Shown piece by piece: positions 15,123-28,542 of a stretch of DNA of 64,000 nt. The notes beneath the pieces were generated by a model that was given only the letters and a program-made list of their open reading frames with translations, was not told where the DNA came from and did not search any database. Position 1 is the first letter of the stretch, and the number at the start of each line of letters is the position of its first letter. Source of the stretch: Acridotheres tristis (Eukaryota; Chordata; Aves; Passeriformes; Sturnidae); contig CM072887.1 in the NCBI GenBank assembly GCA_037013685.1, forward strand, positions 90,788,347 to 90,852,346, written 5' to 3'. The position numbers and the translations under genes are program-made.

Positions 15123-17150
15123 TGAATAAATCTTTTTCCAATGCCAATTTTCTTTATTTTCATTCCAATTTCCGACACAAAATTAATGAATTCTAGGTGG
15201 GTAGCATCACTGCTTTTATACTAGATTTGAAGAAACTATACGAGGCATTGTGAGTTCAATTACATTTCTAGAAGTATTAGACTGTTTCAAGTGGTTTAAA
15301 TCTTAAAAGGAAATCTAAAATTTGAACTTGGATTTTGAATACCTAGTATCTTTTTCCCTTTGCACAATATTTATAAGTGTAGCACAGGGATGTTTTTTTT
15401 CCCTAAACAGAAACTAACATTGCAATATTGACTAAAACTGTAGGTATAGAAGATGTCTTTCATTATTTTACATTTCAGGTAACTTTTGAAACATGGCCTA
15501 AATATATACAGATTTTGAGCATATCCTTTTCTACAGCATGGTAATAAGTTGCCTTTTCCTAATAATAGCTGTTGCATTCTCGTATTTACTGAAAATCCTG
15601 ATATTCATCTGAAGTGTTGACCAGATATTAAATTAGTCTTTCAAATTTATGTCTCCAAATTTTCACTTAATTAATACTTAAAATCACAAAGTATCCAGAA
15701 TTCAGTTAGCAACTTCCTTTCTGGATATCTCCCAGCAACCCATTTAACATGTTAGAAATTTCTGTCTACATTTAAAACTTGATTTTTTGAATTTACAGTG
15801 AGTGCTTCTCACAAGGAGTTTAAAGATATAATTGTTATGGATCAAATATTGGCGACTATATTTTTATCCATTTCATCATCTTAAGAGCTTCCTTATGTAA
15901 TTAAGTGTGACAATTCAATTCCTGCATAAAGCAAGGTATAGAGATAGGATGAAGGTGGGGAGGAAAAGTTATTTGTTTTAATACGGACATTTATATCTTT
16001 ATTATTATGTCTGTTCTTTTCAACAAGTACAGTCTGCATTTGACCATGAAATAAGCAAAACTTATAGTTTAGTTTATAGATTAGAAAGTTACAATCAAAA
16101 GAAGAGCATTTTCTCTATTTTTAACCACAAAAACATTGATAATATATGCTACCATGTTTAAAACACTGCAAGACCTTGGTTTTGCCTTTAGATCAAAGGG
16201 AATTGAGTAGGTGGACAAAAATACATGGTCTGTATTGTCCTTTGCTCCCATTATCCATGGTCTGACAGTACAGATCCGCAAAAGTATTTTTTGCTCTGAA
16301 GAGATGCAACAGAGAAGAAAGAATTTAATTGCCCACTGAGTTGCTTGAATGTGGTACATAAGTCTCCCAGAAGCTTTGCAGATATCTAGTTTATAAATAA
16401 TTTAATAAACTACTTAAAAATATACAAGAAAAAATCCCTTAGAATACTGTAAAGAAACATTCAAGGAACTCAGTTATCCTTCAGAACAACTCATGAGCAA
16501 TGTCCAGTATATTTATCAATATTCTCCAGAGATACAAGAAAGATTTGCCCAAGACAGAGCTTGTTCTGAGCAATCTGTTAGATACTTTCTTCTTTTACTG
16601 ATCTTTTAGCACAAGACTTGAGAGGATCCAAAGGAAGTAAAGGCAAAATTGTGGTGATGTCAGAACTGCAAGGGCTGTTCTCTGGTTCTGAGTCAGTTGG
16701 CACAACTTCCTTTCATACAATTAAGCTCTCTTCCACCAATTAAGGTCTCTCTATTACCTGAGAGTAGTCTATTTCCTCTCTATTCCCATGCCAGGATGTC
16801 CTTTTATGTATTTCCATTGCAATCAGCACTTTGTCAGGTCTATGGACATCGAAGCTTGCATTCTTTCCCATCTGCACCCAAAAAAGGATCAAAAGGTGTT
16901 ATAAACCCAGCCTGCTATCTTGTGCTGCACAGAAGGAAGCTGCAAGACTGCCTTGCTGGCAGTTGGCAAGGGATGCACTCAGTTTACAAATATTTATAAA
17001 CCTTGTGCTGAAGCATAGGGCATTTTCCAGCTCAGTATCTTACTCTGTTTCACAAGAAAAATCTGTACGTACGAAATGTTGCATTGGGTGTGGGTGCCCA
17101 GGCCCCGGCAGCAGCAGCAGCTCCATGAGGGGAGACCGGGGCTGCCTCAG

Positions 17151-17240
17151 CCGGACACAGCCGGATCCATCCGGACATAGCCAGATCCATCTGGACACAG
17201 CCGGTTCCAGCTGGACACAGCTGGTTCCAGCCAGATCCAA
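17151..17240 (+). repeat. GC-rich minisatellite, 20-bp unit, about 4.5 copies
   Basis: Four 20-bp units start at 17151, 17171, 17191 and 17211, plus a half unit. The first is CCGGACACAGCCGGATCCAT; later ones differ by a few C/T or A/T changes. It lies in a GC-rich patch (about 17,090-17,300) that stands out against the AT-rich intron. ORFs on both strands through it are repeat-driven. Confidence 0.92.
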
Positions 17241-20200
17241 CTGCCCGCCACAGGGCGTGGCTGAGACACGGCCGGGGCAGGGACATCATCGGGGGGAAAT
17301 GTGTAAAGAAAGGTAAAAATGCTGCACAAAAGCACGTGATAAAGAGGGCCGATAAAAGCCTGTAATAATAATCCCAAGATCAACAACCAGGAGTGTCGGG
17401 CAAAGCATATAATATTACTGTTTGGGGTAAGATCACTACAAACTCCATGAGGATGTAGGGAAAGGATTTCAGAGTATTAGCAAAGTCAGCAAACTATACA
17501 GGCCTTGCCTGCCCGGCTTCCAAAGGAATATTTTAAAAGCATGTCCCTTTAGGATGATTTTATGCTATAAAATCTCGGCAGTTAAGGAAATTGGGTAAGT
17601 TTAGTTGTAAGTAATTTCTTTTTATTGTCAGAATGAGAAACTTCAAGAAATGTTAAGAAATTCTAGCCAGCATTTCTTTCTCCTTCAGATGAATGTTGTT
17701 CATTCCCACAGCAGGTGCAGATACATTAGCACTGTTATTGGAGCATTTCTCCTCATGAAAAACCATAGTGCTCTTCTCTTCTTTTGTCTTCATATTTTAA
17801 CCCCAGCTAGAAAAACAAACACTTTCAGTTCCTCAATAGCAGGGAAAAAGAGGCATGCCTTAATGCTTTGGCTAAATTAATCTGAACACAGTTCCAAACA
17901 ATGTTGTGATCATTCCCCACTATCCCCAAGATCGGCTTCTGCAGTTTGAATACACCTCTAATGTTAAACTCTCGCATCCTGCACAATAAAGTGGCTCACT
18001 GGAACTATGTCTCAAAAACAGTCCCTGACCTATGCAGCTTCTGCACTAATGCTTTCTCAGGGAAGATTTGTGAAGGTATTAGCAAGTCTGCTTTAAATAT
18101 GTTCCAGGGATGTACTGTCAATAAATACTGTGTAGACAATCAAGTTGTGGTTTCTTGACTCCTACTCTCTCACTATTTGCTTGCTTTGAAATATAAATTA
18201 ATCTGCAGGTCTATATATCAGCTCAGTATTCAAGTGAGAATATTGAGGCTGGATATTGAGGCTGTAGAGTGTATGGAATAGCATATAATTTACAAGAGTA
18301 TTTCTTGCATCAATAAGACTAGTGCATGAGGAAGGGTCAAAACTATTGCTTTCAAGAAGAATGCATGCAGGTTAATGTCTGTAATTTGTGAGCAAAGTGT
18401 TCTATAGCTGTGACAAAATTTTAACTTGAATTAGTGGGATAGAAATTTAAATTCAAGTAAAGTTATAGAAACAGTTTCACCATTTTGAAGGACATATGAC
18501 AAAAGTGAATACTTGGATTATCTCTTTATTTCAGAGTTTTTCCTTTCTCACTCACTAACACTTCATCTTCCTGTTCTCCCTTGTTTTAAATGCCAGTTGA
18601 AGATTCATAATTCTTTAAAGTGGCTACTTATGCCAGAATGTTTATAATGTAATTGCAGTGAATTTGTCAGAGGTAAGAGGAAAAGCAGAATGTTATATTC
18701 TGTTCTTCATCTCTTTTGCCAAAAAGACCCTTTTTTCTTCATGACTGAGGAAACTGTAATTACATCATGCCTTACATGTTTCAAATGAGTTCTCCTAAAT
18801 AAGTTAAATGTATGTACTAAATACGAATCAATAGTGATAAATAGTCTAGACTAATTTATTAAATGTATTCTGTATCTCTGGAATCAGTGGCATATGACAT
18901 GACACAGTGGTTGTACTCGAGCTGTCTATTGGGAATGATCCTTGGCCTACATTAATTAACATCACAAGCCCTGTTTAAAAAGCATTTTCTTTCCTAGGAT
19001 GGTTCAACCAACTTTTCAGTGTAGACAAGGGAGATTCAGTGCTTGCATTTGTTCACTAATGATGCTTCCCTTATTGGAGTAGATATTTACTTGCTTATGT
19101 CTGTAATGTGAACAGCAGATGGACAAGTGTCACCACAAATTGTAGCAGTCTTTTGTTTTTGTTTGTTTGGTTTTGGTTTGGTTTGGTTTGTTTTTTTTAC
19201 AGGTGTTTACACCGGATCTCTCATATCTAATTTTATTTTCATGGAACACTCTTCATTTGAGTCTGGATTAATCTTGAGGGATTCTATTATTTAACTTGTT
19301 AGTCCTCAGGTAGGGACACTATCTCTAACAGTCGGTGAGGTAGAACACTGCTGTAATAAGATGTCTGTAACCTTTAGCTGTGCACTTTTTTGTTTGTTTG
19401 TTTGTGTTATTTTATAGATTATTAAAAATCTCTTTTGAAACATAGGTAGCATTTTTAATTAATGCCAATTAGTGGAACATTCCACTTCAAGTATTATCTC
19501 CCAAATCAAATGTTATGTATTATGGAAATAAATCCTATGGTGAACAACTGATTCTTTACTTTGTTCAATAGATTTCCAGCTCTAATAAATAAAGTGTAAT
19601 CTGTCCATGAAATTGATCAATATTTCGGTCCCAAGATAATGGTTAGAAGCTTGCAAGTAACTTTTCAAATACTTAAAGTCATGTTTATTCCAAGAGCTCG
19701 ACCTCAAGTATGTGTAACTGCTTGCATGAACTTTAAATACAATGGATTGTATCTTCTGAAACATCTCATCTCTGTGCCTTGGTATAAGACAATCTTTGCA
19801 TCAATAATAAGGGCTGAATGTATTCTTCTATCACAATATATAGCACAATAGCACAATATATTATTTTTCAAAAGTTTATTTTAGAGTAGGTAATTATTTA
19901 TATCTATGTAGGGTTATAAAAGCAAATATATGTTTTTGTCTTAGAAAAATCTTAATGTATGTTGTTTTTATAATTTTATTTTGTTAATGGCATTTGAGAT
20001 GAACATTGTACTTTCAAGACATTTACCTATGGATGACACTCTAGTATTTTCTCCACAGAAAAAAAATAGAACTACTTTTTACCTACAAATGCTGCAATGG
20101 TCTGTCATCTCAAAAGAAGCATTTCTAAATTTTGCTAATAGATCTAACTGGACTTTCAAATAGGAAGTGACTCAGATGTAGCAATTCAGATTGTTAAACA

Positions 20201-20967
20201 AGTCCCTCCTGCTTCTCACTGGAATCAGTATAAATCTGCCCTGTACAATGTCTGCAAGTGGAGGGATGAAGATCCAGTGCTTGAAATATTTACTGTAATT
20301 GTAGCTTGTGTGCTGATTGTCTGTAGTCACTATAGGACACATGAGATAAGGGCAAATTATCTTTCACTTCATATCAGAAACCAGCTGTTCAAATTAATTT
20401 CTTACTTTTGTATAAGTATCGACATGACATTTCATGTATGGTGTGTATTTACACACCTATATATTGCTTATTTTTCCATGAGAAAGTAGAGGAAATTTAT
20501 TTAATTTAAAGATGAAATTAGCTTTTTAAGTTCATCTTGAGAAAACAAACCAGCAAAGAAAACAAAACTGTAGAAGGCTATATTTACACTTTGTGGCTTT
20601 CAAAGTTTTGCAATAAGAAAAAATATTTTTTTTACCCCCTTGGTTTGTACTTCTCCTTGTACTTGTGAACAGTCATAAGGCCATTCTTAAAAATTCTAGA
20701 ATTTGAAAAAGCACACAGATTCATATTGTTGAAAGTTTTCAGTAAAGTAACATGGTAAATAAGAGCTTCTCTACAATTAGTTTGGAAATAGACTCACATA
20801 TCTTTTTGAAAACTTATCAGTCTTTGTTAAATCCTGTAATAAACCGATATTGCTGTAGGCTTAGAGCCTGAGATAAAAGATGAGAGATTGACTTCAATAC
20901 CTCATTTTTGCTGTTGATGTATTCAGACAGGGGGGAACAGAGTAGGCTGTAAGGATTTATCTTCAAT

Positions 20968-21033
20968 GGTGATTTCAGAACTTATACTTCTGTTGGCCTT
21001 GGTGATTTCAGAACTTATACTTCTGTTGGCCTT
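20968..21033 (+). repeat. Perfect 33-bp tandem duplication
   Basis: Bases 20968-21000 (GGTGATTTCAGAACTTATAC and 13 more) are repeated without change at 21001-21033. The identity implies a young duplication or an assembly slip. It is 307 nt upstream of the exon at 21341. Confidence 0.97.
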
Positions 21034-21340
21034 TGTGAATAATCAAGAAAACAATCTGAGTTTACAAAACTTCAGAAGATAGAATTCCATATAAATATAA
21101 ATTTCTTTCAAGATGAGCTCATAAGACTGAAAAGGCAAAAGACTATAAAACACTGTGAGGGGGACAGAATATTTAAGATTTCACTGAACTGTATAACCCA
21201 GGGGTATATACCTCTCAAAATAGATAAAGGTTTTGGAGAAACTACTGTTAATATATTGCTAACTTTGGAATTATTGTGCAAATTAAAATCTTTCAATTGT
21301 TTAGATTTGATGTCCAATTTCATGTTCTTATTTCTGCAAG

Positions 21341-21497
21341 GTGTATGATGGAAAAGACAGTTCTTCACGCTCCCTTGGAGTCTTCACCAAAAATGACATG
21401 ATGGGAATTATTCTTAATAGCACCTCTAACCATATGTGGATAGAGTTTAATACCAATGGATCTGATACTGACCAAGGATTCCAGCTGACTTATACAA
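21341..21497 (+). CDS. CSMD3: CSMD3 exon, second half of CUB 7
   Basis: The exon has 157 nt, enters in phase 0 after CTGCAAG and leaves in phase 1 before a consensus donor GTAAGT. It encodes VYDGKDSSSRSLGVF, then NDMMGIILNSTSNHMWIEF and DQGFQLTYT. V-Y-D-G is the CUB core motif of the strand after the acidic calcium-site region, and GFQLTYT is the usual last strand of a CSMD CUB. There are no cysteines, as expected here. Two N-glycosylation sequons are visible (NST and NGS). CUB 7 is encoded by 327 nt over the two exons, matching the lengths of the other CUBs in this window (327 and 330). Confidence 0.93.
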
Positions 21498-21848
21498 GTA
21501 AGTAGCTCATAAATATGATCTGATTGATTGTTTTGCAGGGAAATATGTATTTCTCAGCTGTAGTGATTTCTTTTTGAATGTTGAAGGTAATCTCCTAGAA
21601 TGTACTGTGGTTAAGAGACTGAGCCTTACTTGTCTACATGGCTAGATAGGTGTTAGTAATTTAAAAAACAATGTTGAAAGTAAATTTTTAAGTTTTTAAA
21701 CTTGGAAAGCATGGGGTTTTTTTTAAGACTTAGTAGTGGGGGTGTGACATATATTAATTGAATATCTTAGTTGTTAAACTGTAGCAGAAAATGTACAGAA
21801 AGTCGGTGTTTTAAAATGGAAAGTTCAATCTCTGCAGTCATCTTAGAC

Positions 21849-22044
21849 AAGAGAGAGAAGAGAAGAGAAGAGAAGAGAAGAGAAGAGAAGAGAAGAGAAG
21901 AGAAGAGAAGAGAAGAGAAGAGAAGAGAAGAGAAGAGGAAAAAAAGAAAAGAAGAAAAGAAAAGAAAAGAAAAGAAAAGAAAAGAAAAGAAAAGAAAAGA
22001 AAAGAAAAGAAAAGAAAAGAAAAGAAAAGAAAAGAAAAGAAAAG

Positions 22045-22075
<31 letters not shown>

Positions 22076-22194
22076 GAAAAGAAAAGAAAAGAAAAAGAAA
22101 AGAAAAGAAAAGAAAAGAAAAGAAAAGAAAAGAAAAGAAAAGAAAAGAAAAGAAAAGAAAAGAAAAGAAAAGAAAAAAGAAGAAAAGAAAAGAA
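21849..22194 (+). repeat. Purine pentanucleotide tract, (AAGAG)n then (AAAAG)n
   Basis: About 345 nt with no pyrimidine. The first ~85 nt are AAGAG/GAGAA units (about 17). After a short irregular joint (around 21935-21955) come close to 48 AAAAG units with a few one-base interruptions. It begins 351 nt after the donor of the preceding exon. The long Lys/Arg/Glu or Phe/Leu/Ser ORFs are artefacts. Confidence 0.98.
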
Positions 22195-25100
22195 ATTTTA
22201 AAAAATTGTACAAATGAGAATTTTTTTAAAAAATTAGTACTTGGTGTACACTCAATTTGGCATGACTGCTTGTCAGGATCAGAGTGTAATATACTGGAAA
22301 GAGACCAGAGTGAACAAGTTTTGACAAACAACAAGACTGTATGCAATTAATTGAAGTAATTTTTCTGGCAAAACAATGAGTTTTATGTGGGGAATAACTT
22401 TGGGGATGACTAGTTTGTTTCCAACGCATATAAAGAGATTATTTTTCCAGCTTTCAAGGAATCTCCAAATTCCATTTACTTTCAATTTATTATCTTATAC
22501 ATTACTTTTCATGAGTTGCTGTTGAATCTTGCAGAGCAGAACACCCCAACATAGTGTGGTACAGAAATGGAATCACTGCTCGGTTTAGTACATCTGATGT
22601 TTTCCCTTTGGTTTGGAGCAAGCTGTGGAATAACATTTTAGATTTTTTTTCCTTACAGAACCACTAAAAAATGACTAAGGAAATCTACTCTGCCTAGAGA
22701 AATTGTAGAAATTTTCCTTTGAAAGAAAATGAACCAAACATCTTCTTTAAAAACAATCTTATTTTAAGGGCTCTGATTTCAAGGATCTTGAATCAGTTCC
22801 TTTCAAATCCTCCTTCAGCGGTCAGTTCCACCTACTGTTTACAATTTCTATATCCAATTGCTTGACTTGTTGCACTTCATTTTAAGATTTTCTCTCCTGC
22901 ACCACATTTTTCTGTGTAAGATAAGATACATTAATTAATGTCTTTAAGTTTCTCTTGAACTGTTGGATAAGTTTTGAAACTCTTTTTTCAATTCTTCCAA
23001 GTATTTTCACATTTTCTGAAGTGTGTCGACAGAATTTGACATAGTTTTCTAACTAATTTTAATACCAGCTAGAGAGGCAAAACTCATTTTCCTATGTCGG
23101 CATAACATTTTACTTTTTTTAAAAATTTTGTTTGCCAAGTAGCTAATTTATCTTATCATATGTAATCAGCTTGCAGCCTTTCATGTTGAAAAGTTTATCT
23201 GTAGTGACTATTCGTCCTACTTTCTCTCACAGGAGACAATCCCCAGTTGTAAATACAAACGAATTCTTTACTTCTCACATGTGTTTTCAGAAAGCCAAAT
23301 TCAATATAATAAATTTTGAGAGAGTGACGATCTAACCAGGTGATTTCCTTCAACTGTAGCTGTTATTACCAAACCCTTCAGTGTGGGACTTTTCACCATT
23401 CATAAAATAATACAAGCAGAAAATACAAGCAGAAGATGAATTCTTTTGCAGTGCTCTGAAAACTGGCTGCAGTGCTGACTGACATTCTTTTTTCTGAAAG
23501 TCCTATGCTAGTAATATCTTAGAGATTAGATATATCAGAAATTTAGATTCATTGTTTGATGGTTTTGAATTTTTTTGGTGCAGTTACAGTTCAGTTACTA
23601 AACAAATATATCCATTTTTCATTTGGTAAATACATGAAAAACAAAATGGTAATTACATATTTGGATTAATAAAGCTTTAGTTTACAGCAGAATTAACTGA
23701 AAAACTACTCTGAAGCTTATTTATTCACTTTTCACATTGAATTATAATGCAGGTACTTTAAAATCAGTAAAACAAATCAAAAAAGGTGCTAAAATATGGT
23801 TTCACTGAAGGAAATGGAAATATATGCTGGAGTGAATGAAATTGAATAATTAATATCATAGAGCTAGGAGAAGTGATTGTCTAATACATCAGGTTAATTA
23901 ATTCGATTGCTTCCTATCTGCTGAGTTCTTGCTACCCACAAGGCATCATCAACTGTCCTTAGTTGTTGGTCTCTGTAGTACTTTTCTTCCTATTAATGTT
24001 GTTGAAATTAAGAAGTAACATTGCAGGGTGTTATGAAAAAGACTAATGTAAAAGTTTGCTATTTCATTTGTGTGCAACTACCTTTCTATCCTTTTTGATA
24101 GTGTGAATTCTGAAGATTATGTTAAATTTAAAACACAATAGAAGAAAAAGCTAATTATCCATGAGGACAGAAATGTCGATAAACAAACTTGTATCTCTCT
24201 TTTCAGAATCTCATTACTGGCATAGTAAAACCACATTTTATAAACTCAGAATCCAATATGTTTGTATAAACTGTAGAAATAAGAATAGAAGCAAATATTG
24301 AAAGGAAATCTCTAAAGTACTCAAGTTCTAAATGAAATCTGATGAAATTTCTCATGAAATCTTCTATAGAGGAAATTGTTTCAGGGAATACTGAAGGGAA
24401 GCTGGAAATTACAGTTATCTTATTCTTTGATCTATAGCTATAAGATTCTTTCAAGAAAATTGATTTATCCTGATAGGTAGGGGTGTTTTTTTATGAGAAA
24501 AGACCATGAAAGCATATGTACTCTTTCTCAAGTTAATTGTTTAGAGAAACTAAGAAATATTTTGAATGAAAACTAAAATTACAATGATTTTATATAAGGA
24601 AACAACTTCAGAAAAATAGAGAATATTTTAGCCTGAATTTGGTGGGCTAAGTATATATGAGTAAGAGCCAATGAAATAGTAATTTGACCAATAGCTGAAC
24701 ATGACTCTACCAGGGCAGAAGAAAAATGAGGAACAAAGAAGGCAGTTTGTTGACTGTGTAAAACAAGTTTATATAAAGCCATTTCCTTAGAGTGTTTTAG
24801 GAGGAATAAGGTGAAGTGTCCACCTCCAGTATCTCTGTACTGCTGTCAGAGGGAATGACTGAACGTTTATATCTCTGTTCTGAGGAAATGACAACATAAG
24901 CTTGATGACTTTAATTCCCTATGAGTCAAGGACATCGGCAGCCATCTGCATGTAAAAATTTAAGTGTATGCTTGTTGTAGTCACAACTGACACATGTGAC
25001 TGCTATTATATATTTTTTTTTAATTTTAGAAAATGTCTGTTATTCTTTCATAATTGCAGTTTTCGAATTCAGGGTATCCTTTTTTCCCTCCATCTGATTA

Positions 25101-28100
25101 GAACTTTTCTCTCTGAGACACCTCTAATTTTTGTGGGGAGGAGATAGAGGGATTCCCACAACTATTCCAGTTCACAGCTCATTTGTAAGATTTGGCCATT
25201 CTGGTATAAAGATGCCAGTGCTTTGTGCTGTCATGTCAATGGCATTTAATGTTAAATTGACATTCAGATAAAACTAAAATCTTTTTGATGCCACACAGTT
25301 ACAGGCGGAAAGAAGCAAAACACAGCTGACTGGTAAAAGTAACAGACTGCAACTTTATTTAAAGAGCAATCCAGTACAGCTTCTGAATAACAAACAGGCA
25401 GTCTCCCTGCCATGTCTAACCACTCCCCTATCACAGTCCTGACACAAGGGGAAATTTAACAGTGTTTGTTTTCACTCATCAAGAACTGAACTTACTCTAA
25501 CTTGGGTTACGAGTGCTTCCTTGCTCCTGTTTGATCCTCCTTCCTTGAACATAATCTCACTGTTCTTACCTTTTGGAAAAACACAAAATAATACCTGTAC
25601 ACTTACTTATACATGTCATATACAAATGTTTGTTTTGTGACCCTCTGAATACCGCCTAATGCTGCTACTCTGTGATCTCTATGGACTTGTGCAGATCACA
25701 GATCACTCAGCACTGTACAGCAAGTACTGTACCTGCACAATTTTCTCAGTAAAGTTCCCAAACATTTGAGAAGAAAACACTCTTTCCCTTCAGAGTACCA
25801 TCCAGAAATCTCAAAACTCATTTCTTTTCACGATGCCTGATGATGGATGTCTATACTCATGATGTGTAAGCAATTTTACCACTGTGTAGAATTGCTCCTT
25901 GGACTCTTTTGAGACCTGAGCGTTTTTACCATTTGCTTTGCACTGGCACTTGTTTCTCTGAAATGGCACGAAGTTGCTGTTGGACCTTATCTAGACATCT
26001 TCTTTTTCAGGAGCATTTATCTAGCTCTCTATGTCAACTTCGTGGCTCCCCAGTCCTGTGCAGTAAATAATTGAAGCAAAAGCTTCACTTATCTGCAGAT
26101 TAAACCTTAGAATATATTGTAATAAGTCAGTGGAAGGGTCCATCCAGAAATACTGACAGATATTATCTGTAGGAACATACCTGGCTGCACTGGCTCGCTC
26201 AGTACTATGTTCAGCCTCTCAACAGACTCCTCTGTGTTTCAGAAACATAAAAAAAACTGGTTATAGACTTTTTAAAGTCTGAAAATTATTCAGGAATTTG
26301 TGGTATACTCTGTAGCTAGATTTTTGATTGCTGAAGGCCTGTCACTAATCTGTCTCTGATTTGCTGCTATAGATTAAAAATGAGATTCCACGTTATTTCC
26401 TCAAGTTTTTTTTTTTTGGTTTTTTTTTTTTAATATTTGTATCCTCCACTTCCTTGTGATGTGAAATTAGATATTCTCCTGCACTTCTGTGCTAAGATGG
26501 AAATGAGGGCTGAAAAAAAAATCTCACTAAAGATTTTTCTTTTTGAAAATGAATGTTGTGTAGGCACAAATCATAATTTAATGGTAACATCCTCAAACTT
26601 CTAATCCATGATGACCATTTCTTTCTCTGAAAGCAGAACTCTCCATGGCTATAATTTCTTTCAGAAGAGTTCAGGCCCCTGAGCTGTGCTCCACTCCACC
26701 GAACCTATCACAGATTTATGATTGTGCATGGACAATTTTTTTTTTTTTTAATGAGGTTGAATATTTTCATTTGCATTTGTCATCCTTTATATTTAGCATA
26801 GTTAGTTTTACAATATCTGAATTGGTCTGAAGATATACTTTTACATTTAAGGAAAGAAATTTAAAAATACATTTCTGAGACATGATGCAGTGGTTTAGCA
26901 TTCACGGTATTCTGTTTTTGCTAAAGATTTAGTTATAATTTTCAGTTTAAGTTCTATGTTATAATAATTCTTTAACCCTACTGCTTTCAAGCAATAGTGA
27001 AAGTTAGTGCATGGAAGGTGAATCTGAATTACTGTGGTCTAAATTTATATAAATTGCTGAAACCATTTATAATAGTAAATTTAAGGGAATAATGAACTTT
27101 AATTTAGTTCATTTCCTTTCTACAGTAATTGAAAAGGTTAGAAAGTCAGTGAAAACAATGTTCTGAAACTGCAGACTCAGACAATTATTCTAGCACACAA
27201 TCAGTCTCAAATTCAGGAACATAGTGGCTTTCTTTCAGGCTGTATAATGTCAGTTTAGCAGAACAATCCAGTAATGAAAAGAAGCTCTTCATGTTTCCTT
27301 ACCATAACTTGTCAGTATATAAGATCTGTTCCAATTAGCACCTTCACACACTTCAGTAAAAATGTAAGATGCCAAAGACAAATATTATTAAATGAGTACA
27401 TCTTTAACTGATACGTGTATGATGTAGTCACAGGTCCTATTAAGAGCAGTACCATTATGCGACCAGCCTCAAATGAATCTAACCCCAAATGAATACTGCA
27501 TACATAGAAAAAACTCTTCTAAAAGAAAGTCAAAGCTGCAAACTTAAAACAGAAATTAATGAATGTCAAAAGAAACATTTGTTAGAAATATTCATTTCAG
27601 TTGTATATAAGGATTACCATATCCTGATTAATAACATCACGACATCAGTCTCTTCCCTCCTTCCTCCCCCAGAAAATTAAAGTGCTTTCTGCTTCCCAAA
27701 ATACTCAACATTTACATAGTCTCCCCTTTTCCCAAAATCCTCAAAACTTTGTATGAACAAAAAATAATTGGTCTTTTAACAGTTTTATAATTGAAGTTTT
27801 CACTTTTAATTTAAAGATGTCTATAAAGGTTCTACTCTGGTAAACAGAACAGGTGCCAAATAATTTTTTATCTCTAAGAAACCATGAAAACTATTTTATT
27901 AGGTGAATATAAGCATTGTATTAACTTTCTGTTTGAAAAATTATGTTAACTGGTGCTTTGTAGATGCAAGTGCTGGCATGGTGATGTTTTGTATCTTTCC
28001 CATCTCAGGAAAATTTTACCAGATTTTTTGAGGTACAGATCTCTAGCTATATAGACATGCCTGAGCAAATCCTACCCTATGAATGAGTACTCCAAAGTAC

Positions 28101-28218
28101 TTTTTCTCAACAGGCCTGGATTGGGATGGAGGTGAACAGTTTATCCATCTGTATTGGGTTTGGCTGGGATGGAGTTAATTTTATTTAGTTAAGAAAACAG
28201 AGTTATTTCTTCTTTCAG

Positions 28219-28415
28219 AAATTATTTCTTCACTGAAAGAGTTGTCAAGAATTTGAAGGGAAGTGATGGATCATCATCCCTTTAAGTGTTCAAGAAACAA
28301 CTGGACTTGGCATTAATGCTATGGTTTAGTTGAAATGGTGATATTTGGTCTAAGGTTGGACTTATAATCTTGGAGATCTTTTCCAACATTAATAAATCCA
28401 TGATTCTGTAATTCT
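28219..28415 (+). mobile_element. CR1 LINE 3' fragment nested in the LTR
   Basis: ATTATTTCTTCACTGAAAGA, then GTTGTCAAGAATT, CATCCCTTTAAGTGTTCAAG, GGTTGGACTTATAATCTTGG, GATCTTTTCCAAC and the terminal ATGATTCTGTAATTCT form a typical CR1 3' end in plus orientation. The element is 5'-truncated. LTR sequence resumes after it (CTAATGTTGAGCAG), so the CR1 landed in an existing LTR and is the younger of the two. Confidence 0.85.
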
Positions 28416-28542
28416 TCAGCTAATGTTGAGCAGCGCTTCACAGTCTTAGGGCCTTCCCTCTTCCTTTGACATGCCAGCAGGTAGAGTCAGGATGGCCAAG
28501 AAGGTGGGTGGTGACACAGATGACCTGAATTGAATGGTAATA

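Noticed and set aside
16831..17316. A 161-codon plus-strand ORF and several minus-strand ORFs rich in Pro, Ser and Trp
   Set aside because: They depend on the 20-bp minisatellite and GC-rich patch; three different frames are open and none has a recognisable domain or splice context.
17873..18205. A 12-bp direct repeat (TAAATTAATCTG) around 309 bp that contain AATAAA, resembling a retrocopy with target-site duplication
   Set aside because: There is no poly-A tail, and a 12-mer match at this spacing is expected by chance in AT-rich sequence of this length.
25280..26230. A possible minus-strand retrocopy or LTR with AATAAA near 25,355
   Set aside because: I found no termini, target duplication or known motif; base composition alone is not enough.
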